44,708 bases of DNA. Source: a virus. A model generated the notes under the pieces. It searched no databases. It was given only the letters and a program-made list of their open reading frames with translations, and was not told the DNA's origin. The position numbers were made by a program, and so were the translations under genes. Shown one piece after another: positions 1 to 7,760 of this stretch. How positions within the stretch are numbered: the stretch's first letter is position 1; each line of letters opens with the position of its first letter. Location: IMG/VR virus record IMGVR_UViG_3300044712_000253, positions 1-44,708 of that record, one strand, 5' to 3'.

Positions 1-538
1 TCAAAAACCTTTTCACCTTTTAATGAATTGTTTTCTGAAACATTATCAAAAACCTTTTCACCTTTTAATGAATTGTTTTCTGAAACATTATCAAAAACCT
101 TTTCACCTTTTAATGAATTGTTTTCTGAAACATTATCAAAAACCTTTTCACCTTTTAATGAATTGTTTTCTGAAACATTATCAAAAACCTTTTCACCTTT
201 TAATGAATTGTTTTCTGAAACATTATCAAAAACCTTTTCACCTTTTAATGAATTGTTTTCTGTGATGTTTGAAAATAGTTCTTCATTTTTTAATGAATTG
301 TCTTCTGAAACATTGTCAAAAACCTTTTCACCTTTTAATGAATTGTTTTCTGAAACATTATCAAAAACCTTTTCACCTTTTAATGAATTGTTTTCTGAAA
401 CATTGTCAAAAACCTTTTCACCTTTTAATGAATTGTTTTCTGTGATGTTTGAAAATAGTTCTTCATTTTTTAATGAATTGTTTTCTGTGATGTTTGAAAA
501 TAGTTCTTCATTTTTTAATGAATTATCTTCTGTGATGT
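1..538 (-). repeat. 45-bp tandem repeat array inside the leftmost gene
   Basis: About 12 direct copies of a 45-bp unit, each encoding 15 residues on the minus strand. Copies 1-5 from the left edge are nearly identical; a second variant (encoding NITENNSLKNE) occurs at about 260-305 and 440-540. Near identity at the DNA level points to recent expansion or homogenisation. The array runs past the window edge. Confidence 0.9.
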
Positions 539-797
539 TTGAAAACAATATTTCATCGTTCAATTTATTTAAATCTAATATATTTGAAAATAAGATTTCA
601 TTACCTGGTGTTTTAGTTCTTTCTAATTTTGTCGGAATAAACATATTATCATTACTTGGTGTTTTATCCCGATCATTTTCAGTATTTGTAATATCACCAT
701 TTTTATAAATATAACCTTCTGGTATTTTATTTAAAAGTCCATGGTTATTAACTACGAGTTTATCAATAACAATATTCGATTTCTTTTTATTAGCCAT
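1..797 (-). CDS. Partial repeat protein with 15-residue tandem repeats, unknown function (C-terminus beyond the left edge)
   Basis: Reading the minus strand from ATG at 797 gives an open frame to the window edge. It begins MANKKKSNIVIDKLVVNNHG, followed by a linker of about 85 residues, then about 12 tandem 15-residue repeats of two kinds: A (VFDNVSENNSLKGEK) and B (ELFSNITENNSLKNE). Each repeat is 45 bp. The start overlaps the stop of the upstream gene by 8 bases (ATGGCTAA), so translation is probably coupled. The composition (Asn, Lys, Glu, Ser) is ordinary for this genome, whereas the opposite-strand frame is Phe/Ser-rich and starts inside the repeat, so the minus strand is preferred. The regular repeats would suit a fibrous or solenoid structural protein, but I do not recognise the family. 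Confidence 0.75.
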   Translation of the reverse strand, partial: MANKKKSNIVIDKLVVNNHGLLNKIPEGYIYKNGDITNTENDRDKTPSNDNMFIPTKLERTKTPGNEILFSNILDLNKLNDEILFSNITEDNSLKNEELFSNITENNSLKNEELFSNITENNSLKGEKVFDNVSENNSLKGEKVFDNVSENNSLKGEKVFDNVSEDNSLKNEELFSNITENNSLKGEKVFDNVSENNSLKGEKVFDNVSENNSLKGEKVFDNVSENNSLKGEKVFDNVSENNSLKGEKVFDNVSENNSLKGEKVF

Positions 798-1242
798 TTT
801 CTAATTTTCTTTTTTTAATCATTTCTTCTATATATTGATCTGTTGGTAATTTTAAATCTGGATTTTTTTTCTTATTTTCTACCGTATGGACATCTTCTTT
901 AATACCTTCTTTTTCGTTAATTTCTTGCACAATTGATGCCAAATATACTTCAGGTTTTACTTTTGCATCTTCTGATGTATAATTAAGCCCATATATAGTT
1001 TCATCGTTAAATATATAAAATTCATTATCTGGTAAAGTATAATCTTGATAGAACTTCAATTTTCCTATTATACCATAGGTCATAACTTGTTTTCCTGTCA
1101 TATTTAAATATTTTAACATGAATGGGTCTTTAATCATTACACGTTCTTCTCGAAATGAAATAAAATTTGTACCCAAATCCAATTTAAATATTGGTATTTG
1201 TTTAAAAATATTTAACATCTTTGTGTTTGCAACTACTATCAT
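790..1242 (-). CDS. Hypothetical phage protein (150 aa)
   Basis: I do not recognise this family. The protein starts MIVVANTKMLNIFKQ, has mixed alpha/beta composition in its first 110 residues and a charged, Lys/Glu-rich tail from about residue 108. It shows no signal peptide, membrane segment or metal-binding pattern. It is coupled on both sides: its ATG overlaps the stop of the upstream gene (ATGA) and its stop overlaps the start of the downstream repeat gene (ATGGCTAA). The three genes therefore form one transcript. Its neighbours suggest a virion or head-associated role, but that is inference only. Confidence 0.7.
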   Translation of the reverse strand: MIVVANTKMLNIFKQIPIFKLDLGTNFISFREERVMIKDPFMLKYLNMTGKQVMTYGIIGKLKFYQDYTLPDNEFYIFNDETIYGLNYTSEDAKVKPEVYLASIVQEINEKEGIKEDVHTVENKKKNPDLKLPTDQYIEEMIKKRKLENG

Positions 1243-1982
1243 TTGGTATAAATATTATCCTTTAAATCATTTTGATCAACACCAGTATCATCAGATTTAT
1301 CTTTTAATTGACCCAATTTATCAATCAAAAAATCTTCTTTTATTTCTGTAATATCTACTTCTTCTAACAATTCACCTTTTTTCTTATAATTTTCATCAAA
1401 TTGTAAAATTTTCAAAAAAACTTTATTAATTTCAAATGGTGAATTTTCAGGTTGTGTGGGTCCATCTTGCATAGGTTGTGCTTGTGCAGTTGGTTGTGCT
1501 TGTGCAGTTGGTTGTGCTTGTGCTGGTTGTGCTTGTGCAGTTGGTTGTGCTTGTGCTGATTGTGCTTGTGCAGCTGGTTGTGCTTGTGCAGCTGGTTGTG
1601 CTTGTGCTAATTCATCTGCTTCTCTTATAATTTTAACAGATTCTTGTGCTGGTTGATTCATATTACCCAATTTTATAGTAAATGTTACCCTATATTCAAA
1701 AATTGGATCCTGTCTATCATTTTTTTCGACAAATTTAAAACCTAAAATTTTTGTCATTGGATTATTTGAAATATAAAAATCATAATCATCATCATCATCA
1801 GAACCACCCTTTTTAACCAATTCACAACCTTGGGCTGCTAGGGAACCTTCTGTAAACCATTTTATAATTTGTGATTTTAATTCTTCAAATTCATCTAAAA
1901 TCTTATTATCTACTGATTCATAATCATTAACATCTTCTTTAATAAGTGATTTAACATATTCTTCATATAATTTTAATTTCAT
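1239..1982 (-). CDS. Acidic protein with head-targeting-like N-terminus and AQAQP repeats
   Basis: ATG at 1982 is chosen over a TTG nine bases upstream. The protein begins MKLKLYEEYVKSLIKEDV, resembling the T4 capsid-targeting sequence (MKTYQEFIAE), including an I-K-E stretch like the T4 prohead protease site. The middle holds a GGSDDDDDYDF acidic stretch and a beta-like segment ending DPIFEYRVTFTIKL. An Ala-Gln-Pro repeat (AQAQPTAQAQPA) follows, then a charged C-terminus. The DPIFEYRVTFTIKL segment matches EPIYRMRFKIKL near the end of the acidic protein at 10300-10962, so the two are probably paralogous. It heads a three-gene transcript. A TATATACTAATAAAAT element lies 11 bases upstream. Prohead core or internal head protein is the best guess. 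Confidence 0.7.
   Translation of the reverse strand: MKLKLYEEYVKSLIKEDVNDYESVDNKILDEFEELKSQIIKWFTEGSLAAQGCELVKKGGSDDDDDYDFYISNNPMTKILGFKFVEKNDRQDPIFEYRVTFTIKLGNMNQPAQESVKIIREADELAQAQPAAQAQPAAQAQSAQAQPTAQAQPAQAQPTAQAQPTAQAQPMQDGPTQPENSPFEINKVFLKILQFDENYKKKGELLEEVDITEIKEDFLIDKLGQLKDKSDDTGVDQNDLKDNIYTK
1468..1612 (-). repeat. Ala-Gln-Pro-coding repeat
   Basis: Irregular tandem repeat (GGTTGTGCTTGTGCA units on the plus strand, 15-18 bp) encoding AQAQPTAQAQPA on the minus strand. It probably forms an extended, flexible linker between the folded segment and the charged C-terminus of its gene. Confidence 0.85.
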
Positions 1983-1993
1983 AATTATCAATT

Positions 1994-2009
1994 ATTTTAT
2001 TAGTATATA
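1994..2009 (-). promoter_or_regulatory. Putative phage late-type promoter element
   Basis: The minus strand reads TATATACTAATAAAAT, 11 bases before ATG 1982. A nearly identical element (TATATACTATTAAAAAAT) sits 12 bases before the paralogous gene at 10962. AT-richness makes chance matches likely, but placement and paralogy support function. Confidence 0.4.
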
Positions 2010-2059
2010 TAAAATAATATCACATACATTTTATAAAAAAAATATTAATATATAATAAT

Positions 2060-2296
2060 ATGAAAAAATATGAAAGTGCTGAAATATCAATAGGTAGTGC
2101 ATCTGGTAAAGCTGGTGTGGGTTCTGTTCCATTTGGTAGAGGATATTTTCAATCGGGTTCGAATAATGGTGCATCAGGTATTAACTTTACACCTGATGAA
2201 GAACCAAGATTTAAATCATATAAAAATATGAAGCATTCAAAAAAGAAATTAAGAAAAATAAAAAAATATAAAGATTTTTTAAATGAAACCGAATAA
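2060..2296 (+). CDS. Small Gly/Ser-rich protein with C-terminal head-targeting-like motif
   Basis: This 78-residue protein starts MKKYESAEISIGSASGKAG. It has a Gly/Ser/Asn-rich middle (residues 10-45) and a basic tail (KHSKKKLRKIKKYKDFLNETE-like, residues 58-78) whose end KKYKDFLNE closely resembles the T4 head-targeting motif, here at the C-terminus. The same layout, a Gly/Ser-rich centre followed by a Lys-rich tail ending in K-F-D-D-F, occurs in the protein at 3338-3589. It is the first gene of the rightward cluster and lies opposite the gene starting at 1982 across a 77-bp AT-rich divergent promoter region. Its last 14 bases overlap the endonuclease gene. An internal head or scaffold-related role is inferred; no family is recognised. 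Confidence 0.65.
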   Translation: MKKYESAEISIGSASGKAGVGSVPFGRGYFQSGSNNGASGINFTPDEEPRFKSYKNMKHSKKKLRKIKKYKDFLNETE

Positions 2297-3344
2297 TACA
2301 TCAAATTTTGTAAATAATGCAAAAATTATACATAAGAATAAATATGATTATTCATTATGTGAATATAAAAATGCAAATACAAAAGTAAAAATAATTTGCC
2401 CTGAACATGGTATATTCGAACAAATACCATATAAACATTTAAAAAAACAAGGTTGCCCAAAATGTAGTGGAAAAAATAAATCAACAACAAGTGAATTTAT
2501 TAAAAAAGCTAAAGAAATACACAAAGATATATATGATTATTCTTTAGTTGATTATATCAACTGCGACACAAAAGTGAAAATGATTTGTCCTGAACATGGT
2601 ATATTTCAACAAACGCCATCATCACATCTATCTAAATCTGGTTGTCCAAAATGTAGTGGTAAAATTAAATCAACAACAAGCGAATTTATTAAAAAAGCTA
2701 AAGAAATACACAAAGATATATATGATTATTCTTTAGTTGATTATATCAATTGTGATACAAAAGTAAAAATAATATGCCCTGAACATGGTATATTTCAACA
2801 AACACCTGAAAAACATTTAAAAAAGCAAGGTTGTCCTATTTGTTGTGATAATAAAAAAATGACAAATATGGATTTTATAAAAAAAGCCAAAAAAATACAT
2901 AAAAATAAATATGATTATTCATTAGTAAATTATATTAACAATCATACTAATGTAAAAATAATATGTCATAAACACGGTGAATTTGAACAAGCACCAACCA
3001 ATCATTTAAAAGGTGAAGATTGCCCTAATTGCAAAATTAAATCCAAAGGTGAAATTGAAATAAAAAATATTTTAGATTATTTAAAAATAGAATATATTCA
3101 ACAAAAAAAATTTAAAGATTGTAAGAATATTTTATCATTACCATTTGATTTTTATTTACCAAAACATAACATATTAATTGAATTTGATGGAAGACAACAC
3201 TTTAATATAAATACTAAGTATTATACACCACAAATAACTAAAAATGATAATATTAAAAATAATTATTGTATTAAAAATAGTATCACATTATTAAGAATTA
3301 AATTTGATGAAGATATAAAAGAAAAAATAAAAACAATATGCTAA
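2283..3344 (+). CDS. Zinc-ribbon-repeat endonuclease, Vsr/DUF559-like (probable homing nuclease)
   Basis: Four repeats of about 63 residues (roughly 8-66, 67-130, 131-192, 193-250) each contain FIKKAKEIHK, YDYSLVDYIN, V-K-I-I-C-x-E/K-H-G, and most end in GCPxC, giving paired Cys/His typical of a small zinc-binding module. The C-terminal part (about 255-353) has the PD-(D/E)XK-type nuclease signature of Vsr/DUF559 proteins: LPFDFYLPKHNILIEFDGRQHF, with D, E and D as likely metal ligands and Q-H following. Such proteins are frequent free-standing mobile endonucleases in large phages. It overlaps both neighbours (14 bases with 2060-2296; 7 bases with 3338-3589), an unusually snug fit for a mobile gene. 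The repeats probably bind DNA. Confidence 0.8.
   Translation: MKPNNTSNFVNNAKIIHKNKYDYSLCEYKNANTKVKIICPEHGIFEQIPYKHLKKQGCPKCSGKNKSTTSEFIKKAKEIHKDIYDYSLVDYINCDTKVKMICPEHGIFQQTPSSHLSKSGCPKCSGKIKSTTSEFIKKAKEIHKDIYDYSLVDYINCDTKVKIICPEHGIFQQTPEKHLKKQGCPICCDNKKMTNMDFIKKAKKIHKNKYDYSLVNYINNHTNVKIICHKHGEFEQAPTNHLKGEDCPNCKIKSKGEIEIKNILDYLKIEYIQQKKFKDCKNILSLPFDFYLPKHNILIEFDGRQHFNINTKYYTPQITKNDNIKNNYCIKNSITLLRIKFDEDIKEKIKTIC
2481..2800 (+). repeat. 189-bp internal duplication in the endonuclease gene
   Basis: The stretch starting TCAACAACAA at 2481 recurs at 2670 with only a few differences over more than 100 bases, an offset of exactly 63 codons. It represents two of the four zinc-binding modules and indicates recent module duplication. 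Confidence 0.8.
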
Positions 3345-3589
3345 AATTTAAAGAATTTATAAATGAAGAAGCTTGTGCAACTATGGGAAATAACGGTGGT
3401 ATGGGTAATGTCGTATCAGCACAACCATCATCAACACCAGGATCAGTAAACGCATCTGATGCAACAATTGGATCAGGTGATATCGGTCAAAGTTTTGGTA
3501 CAGCTTATACTAAACCCCAACTAAAATTAAAAAAAGACAAAAAACGAAAATTGAAAAAATTTGATGATTTTTCTAATTTTAAACCATAA
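3338..3589 (+). CDS. Small Gly/Ser-rich protein with head-targeting-like motifs at both ends
   Basis: The 83-residue protein begins MLKFKEFINEEACATMGNNG. KFKEFINE is a close match to the T4 capsid-targeting sequence, and I-N-E fits the (I/L)-x-E cleavage rule of the T4 prohead protease. The centre is low-complexity (Gly, Ser, Ala, Pro, Thr). The tail is Lys-rich and ends KKRKLKKFDDFSNFKP, echoing the motif again. It overlaps the endonuclease gene by 7 bases and is followed 13 bases later by another motif-bearing small gene. I infer a small internal head protein, processed or packaged during prohead maturation. No known family is recognised. Confidence 0.65.
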   Translation: MLKFKEFINEEACATMGNNGGMGNVVSAQPSSTPGSVNASDATIGSGDIGQSFGTAYTKPQLKLKKDKKRKLKKFDDFSNFKP

Positions 3590-3602
3590 AAAAATTAACA
3601 AT

Positions 3603-3779
3603 ATGAAAATAACTAAATTTAATAGTATATTTGAAGATGATTCAAATGAAATAGATAATTTCACAGCAAGATACTATGATAATTATGATGATGAAGAAGA
3701 TATAAATAGTTATGAGGAAAATTCTATTGAAGCATTAAAAAAAATTCAAATGTTTGAAGAATTCATAAAAAATGATTAA
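3603..3779 (+). CDS. Small acidic protein with motif-like sequences at both termini
   Basis: ATG at 3603 is preferred over an in-frame ATG at 3561, because the longer form would overlap the preceding gene and its extra residues look random. The 58-residue protein starts MKITKFNSIFEDDSNE, has an acidic centre (YYDNYDDEEDINSYEE) and ends KKIQMFEEFIKND. Both ends resemble the head-targeting motif (K-F-x-x-I-F-E; M-F-E-E-F-I). The stop overlaps the next start by 8 bases (ATGATTAA). Its small size and acidic centre would suit an internal head protein or core component, which is inference. Confidence 0.6.
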   Translation: MKITKFNSIFEDDSNEIDNFTARYYDNYDDEEDINSYEENSIEALKKIQMFEEFIKND

Positions 3780-4704
3780 AAAATTTATAGAATATAATCC
3801 GATATTAGAACGTGTAAGTGATATTGTTTATCACTTTACATATTTTACATATTTATTAGAGATATTAAAAGAAAATGTATTTAATGCATCAACAAATATT
3901 GGCGCAACTAGTGATTTTGAAATTAGTAAAGGTAGATTTTTCTTTTTTTCAACAACTAGAAGCAAAAGTTCGGGTTTTTCAAAAGGTGATGTTAAACTTG
4001 TCTTAGATGGTCAAAAACTATCACAAAATTATAAAGGAATCCCTGTTGATTATTGGAAATATTCAAAAAATCCCAAAGATTGGGATAAATATTCTTATAA
4101 ATATGCATTTAAAAGTGAAATGGAAGATAGAATAATTTTAGATTCACCAACAATCAAAAATGCAACAAAATATATCAAAGAAATACATATTTTTTTAAGT
4201 AGAAATATGAAATATATTTCAAAAAAAGATATTGAATACATATTATCGAAATCTAGGCAATTTAACATTCCCACGTTTTTTTATGATAATGAAAATAATT
4301 GGTATAACCAAATTAAACCTATTGATCCATATACATTCAACGGATATATTGAAAAAAGAAATACATATAATGATACTGAAATATCATATCAATTTTTAAA
4401 TATTGCATCATTACTATCATATAACGATGATAAAAATTATAATTTGATAATTAAAAATATGAATTTCGATGATGATAACATCGAAAAATTAGATACACAA
4501 ATAAAAAAGGATACTTGGAATTATTTTAAAAATTCTTATAAATCAAATTTGGATGAATACTATTCTGTAATTAAATCGTATATAAATAATGATAGACATA
4601 AAAAATCATTTCGATTTTTATTTAAAATGCTTGCGGATGATATGAAAAAGTATAAAGTTAACGATTTATATGATTATATAAATAAAAAAATAAACAATTT
4701 ATAA
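3772..4704 (+). CDS. Possible ADP-ribosyltransferase-like protein with head-targeting-like N-terminus
   Basis: This 310-residue protein opens MIKKFIEYNPILERVSD, similar to the capsid-targeting motif (K-K-F-I-E-Y, then I-L-E). Residues about 18-145 show a pattern seen in mono-ADP-ribosyltransferase-fold families: an early His (VYHFTYFTYLLEIL), then FFFFSTTRSKS (S-T-x-R), then KLVLDGQKLSQNYKGIPVDYW, and an E-M-E-D-R segment (SEMEDRIIL) that could supply the catalytic glutamate. The C-terminal half (160-310) is alpha-rich and unrecognised. In T4, Alt is an ADP-ribosyltransferase packaged in the head through such an N-terminal signal, so the combination makes sense. Fold assignment rests on motif order only. 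Coupled to the preceding gene by an 8-base overlap. Confidence 0.45.
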   Translation: MIKKFIEYNPILERVSDIVYHFTYFTYLLEILKENVFNASTNIGATSDFEISKGRFFFFSTTRSKSSGFSKGDVKLVLDGQKLSQNYKGIPVDYWKYSKNPKDWDKYSYKYAFKSEMEDRIILDSPTIKNATKYIKEIHIFLSRNMKYISKKDIEYILSKSRQFNIPTFFYDNENNWYNQIKPIDPYTFNGYIEKRNTYNDTEISYQFLNIASLLSYNDDKNYNLIIKNMNFDDDNIEKLDTQIKKDTWNYFKNSYKSNLDEYYSVIKSYINNDRHKKSFRFLFKMLADDMKKYKVNDLYDYINKKINNL

Positions 4705-4744
4705 TTTTTTAATTAAATATTCGTGTCAGCAAAATTAAAAAATT

Positions 4745-5857
4745 ATGAATAATGTACTTTTTACAATTGATTCTTACTTATCAACAGAAGACCGATCCAT
4801 TAATTGTAAAAATCTTATTTTACAAATAAGAAAAAATTATCCCGAAAAAAAAATATTATTAATAAATAAATTTAGTAAATCATGGGGACTAGAATCTATT
4901 GTTGATCATTATTATTTTTTTGGTGATGGTTTTTTAGTTGGATATCCACCAACAGATATATTAAATTCTGAAAAATACGAAAGACCTTATACGTATGTTT
5001 CCATTGATTGTGGAATATGTGAAAATTGGTATCCATTGATTAATGTAACTGATCATGTTGGTAATGTTTTTAATAGCTTTATAATTTCTTGTAATATCGC
5101 AAAAATGTTAAATTATGATAAAATTTTTAAAATTGAATATGATACAATATTAGATGATAATGAATTTCTTAGTATATCTAATGATATAGAATCATTTCAA
5201 GATTATTTAGTTTATGGTAAAAGAAAAGAAGGTGATTGGGCAAAACAAGAACATTCATTAGTTGATGTACATATGATTGGTTATTCTATTAAATGCTTTG
5301 ATAATTATCAAATATTAAAAAACGATGATGATTTTTGGAATCTTTGTGAAAAAATTGGATATTATGGTAAATGGATAGAATATTTAATATCAATATTAAT
5401 TGATATTGAAAAAAACACAAAACATCTTAATGGAATAGAATACAGTGAAAAGATTAGAAATAAATTTTTTAAATCTAAATTTGATAATATAAGTTCTTCT
5501 AGTGAATGGGAAAAATCTTGGAAAAATGTTCCTAAAATTTGTAAAATGACAAAAACTGAAAATGTTATAGAAAAAGATATCGAAAAAAATATAATATTAT
5601 TTTATTGGAATAATAGTGAAACTGTTGATTCTATTGAATCTGAATGTATTATTCAAGATGAAAAAAGTGGAAATGAAATATATCGAAAAAATATAACATT
5701 ACTATCAAAGAGAAATTGGATGTTTGATTCTATATTTGTAGATAACCCAATAAAAATAACAACAATAACAAAATACCCAAACGAAAATTATATTGAAGAA
5801 CAAATAATAACCCCCGAAAATATCAAACAGCTAAATGCTAGATTTATATTTAAATAA
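4745..5857 (+). CDS. Glycosyltransferase-like protein
   Basis: This 370-residue protein has an N-terminal GT-A-like arrangement: strand-rich start (NNVLFTIDSYLSTEDR), a nucleotide-binding-like ILLINKFSKSW segment, then FKIEYDTILDDNEFL at about 130-145, placed like the metal-binding acidic motif of GT-A enzymes. A Lys/Trp/Glu-rich middle follows (220-275), then a small beta-rich C-terminal part from about residue 285. No signal peptide or membrane segment is visible, so action in the cytoplasm is expected. It lies directly upstream of a methyltransferase and a UDP-glucose dehydrogenase, which supports a role in sugar transfer. Donor and acceptor cannot be read from sequence. Moderate confidence in the class, low in the exact family. 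Confidence 0.5.
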   Translation: MNNVLFTIDSYLSTEDRSINCKNLILQIRKNYPEKKILLINKFSKSWGLESIVDHYYFFGDGFLVGYPPTDILNSEKYERPYTYVSIDCGICENWYPLINVTDHVGNVFNSFIISCNIAKMLNYDKIFKIEYDTILDDNEFLSISNDIESFQDYLVYGKRKEGDWAKQEHSLVDVHMIGYSIKCFDNYQILKNDDDFWNLCEKIGYYGKWIEYLISILIDIEKNTKHLNGIEYSEKIRNKFFKSKFDNISSSSEWEKSWKNVPKICKMTKTENVIEKDIEKNIILFYWNNSETVDSIESECIIQDEKSGNEIYRKNITLLSKRNWMFDSIFVDNPIKITTITKYPNENYIEEQIITPENIKQLNARFIFK

Positions 5858-5870
5858 TTTGAACACATAA

Positions 5871-6416
5871 ATGGACAGTATTCGATCAAAATATCAAAAA
5901 TATGGTGTTAAAAATTTTTATCAGTTTAATTTTGATCAATATAAAAATCCACATGAATCAATAATTTATAAGTCAATAATATTTGTTAATGATAATTGGG
6001 ATGTTAATTTTAACAAAACATTAGATTTAGCTTGTGGAACTGGAATAGTAACTACAGCTTTAAGCAAACTTGGATATAATTATATTGATGCTTGTGATGC
6101 ATATTCCTGTAAATATTACCAAAAAGAAACCAATAAAATATGTAAAAATATATCATTCGATGATATAATAAATGGATCGTTAGATAATGAAAAATATGAT
6201 ACGATAATATGTAGTTTTGCTCTTCATTTATTAGAAGATTCAAAAATGGCTATTTTTCTTTATAAATTAACACAAATTAGCAAACAATTGTTAATATTAT
6301 CACCACACAAAAGACCAATAATAAAAGACGAATGGGGTTGGTTACTACAAAATGAAATAATTATTGATAAAGTTAGAATTAGACTATTCAATAATATTTT
6401 TCTAAAACATTTTTAA
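5871..6416 (+). CDS. Class I SAM-dependent methyltransferase
   Basis: Motif I is clear at residues 50-58 (LDLACGTGIVT), followed by an acidic residue at the end of strand 2 (DACDAYS) and a motif IV-like YDTIICSFALHLL at about 104-116, typical of the Rossmann methyltransferase fold. At 181 residues it is a minimal catalytic domain with no extra substrate domain. It sits 13 bases after a glycosyltransferase-like gene and 33 bases before UDP-glucose dehydrogenase, so a sugar or glycan acceptor is plausible; small molecule, DNA or protein targets cannot be excluded. Confidence 0.75.
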   Translation: MDSIRSKYQKYGVKNFYQFNFDQYKNPHESIIYKSIIFVNDNWDVNFNKTLDLACGTGIVTTALSKLGYNYIDACDAYSCKYYQKETNKICKNISFDDIINGSLDNEKYDTIICSFALHLLEDSKMAIFLYKLTQISKQLLILSPHKRPIIKDEWGWLLQNEIIIDKVRIRLFNNIFLKHF

Positions 6417-6449
6417 AAAATTCACATATATTAAGAAAAATAAAAATTT

Positions 6450-7748
6450 ATGAAAATAGCAATAATTGGTACAGGTTATGTTGGACTTGTTACTGGCACG
6501 TGTTTAGCAGGATTAGGAAATGATGTTATTTGTGTGGATGTAGATTCTGATAAAATAAAAAATTTAATTATGGGTAAATTACCTATATATGAACCAGGAT
6601 TAGAAGATTTAGTCTTTAAAAATGTTAAAGAAGATAGATTACATTTTACAACTGATATAAAATATAGCATAGAAATATCTGATGTTGTTTTTATTACTGT
6701 TGGAACACCTTGGTTTGGGAATGGAAATCCAGATATGACATATGTTAATACTGCTGCTTATGATATTGGTACATATATGAATAAATATACTGTTATTGTA
6801 GATAAAAGCACCGTTCCTGTTGGAACATCGGATGTAATTAAACAAATAATTAAAAAAACCCAATCACATAATTATGATTTTGATATCATATCAAATCCAG
6901 AATTTTTAAGAGAAGGTGAAGCTATCAAAGATTTTATGAATCCGGATAGAATTGTTATCGGATATGAAACAGAAAAATCTAGAAAAATTATGGAAAAAAT
7001 ATATTCTGGAATAGAAAGAACAGGCAAACCAATTATGTATACCGATATTAAAAGTGCGGAAATAATTAAATATGCATCAAATGCGATGTTAGCTACTAGG
7101 ATATCTTTTATGAATATGTTAGCACCATTGTGTGAGAAAGTAAATGCTAACATAAAAGAAGTATCTAAAGGACTAGGACTTGATTCAAGAATTGGTCCAA
7201 GATTTTTACAAGCTGGTGTTGGATATGGTGGGTCTTGTTTTCCGAAAGATGTTAAAGCACTAATAAAAACACTTGAAGAATATAATTGTAATGCAGATTT
7301 ATTGAATGCTGTTGAAAATATTAATGAATTACAAAAAAAATATATCATCCCAAAAATTGAATCTGTTGTTGGAAAACTAAAAGGTAAAAATATTGCAATT
7401 TGGGGACTTGCATTTAAACCAAAAACTGATGATATGAGGGAAGCCCCATCAATTATAATTATTGAAGAATTACAAAAAATGGGTGCAAATATAAAAGCGT
7501 TTGATCCCGTAGCTAAAAAAAATGCAACCAAGATATTAAAAAATATAGAATATGGTAATACACCTTATGATACAATTAAAAATTGTGATGCTTTAGTAAT
7601 AATAACAGAATGGGATGAATTTAGACAACTTGATTTAGAATTAATTAAATCATTATTAAAAACACCAACTATAATAGATGGTAGAAATATATATGATCCA
7701 AATGAAATGGAAAGCCTTGGATTTAAATATATATCAATAGGAAGATAA
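6450..7748 (+). CDS. ugd: UDP-glucose 6-dehydrogenase
   Basis: It oxidises UDP-glucose to UDP-glucuronate with two NAD+. The 432-residue length is standard. The N-terminal Rossmann motif is MKIAIIGTGYVGLVTGTCLA. The central domain has IISNPEFLREGEAI and SAEIIKYASNAMLATRISFMN, with the conserved Lys and Asn. The catalytic cysteine is intact in GVGYGGSCFPKDVKAL at about 257-272. The C-terminal domain carries IAIWGLAFKPKTDDMREAP. Downstream, 12 bases away, is dnaJ. The enzyme probably feeds uronic acid precursors to the phage glycosyltransferases; a second dehydrogenase at 31937 lacks the catalytic cysteine, so this copy should be the active one. UDP-sugar specificity beyond glucose cannot be settled by reading. 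Confidence 0.92.
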   Translation: MKIAIIGTGYVGLVTGTCLAGLGNDVICVDVDSDKIKNLIMGKLPIYEPGLEDLVFKNVKEDRLHFTTDIKYSIEISDVVFITVGTPWFGNGNPDMTYVNTAAYDIGTYMNKYTVIVDKSTVPVGTSDVIKQIIKKTQSHNYDFDIISNPEFLREGEAIKDFMNPDRIVIGYETEKSRKIMEKIYSGIERTGKPIMYTDIKSAEIIKYASNAMLATRISFMNMLAPLCEKVNANIKEVSKGLGLDSRIGPRFLQAGVGYGGSCFPKDVKALIKTLEEYNCNADLLNAVENINELQKKYIIPKIESVVGKLKGKNIAIWGLAFKPKTDDMREAPSIIIIEELQKMGANIKAFDPVAKKNATKILKNIEYGNTPYDTIKNCDALVIITEWDEFRQLDLELIKSLLKTPTIIDGRNIYDPNEMESLGFKYISIGR

Positions 7749-7760
7749 AAAATTAAAAAT

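Noticed and set aside
1-540. Repeat array considered as CRISPR
   Set aside because: Units are directly adjacent, coding, and have no unique spacers.
28-708. Plus-strand frame of 226 codons across the 45-bp repeats, and a shorter one at 23-265
   Set aside because: Phe/Ser- or His/Leu-rich mirror frames of the repeat; the coupled minus-strand gene with a proper start explains the DNA.
1456-1656. Cys/Ala/Gly-rich plus-strand frame that looks like a metallothionein
   Set aside because: Antisense of the Ala-Gln-Pro repeat in the minus-strand gene.
6476-7531. Minus-strand frames opposite UDP-glucose dehydrogenase, up to 219 codons
   Set aside because: The plus-strand gene has full family motifs; antisense frames are hydrophobic and unlike known proteins.
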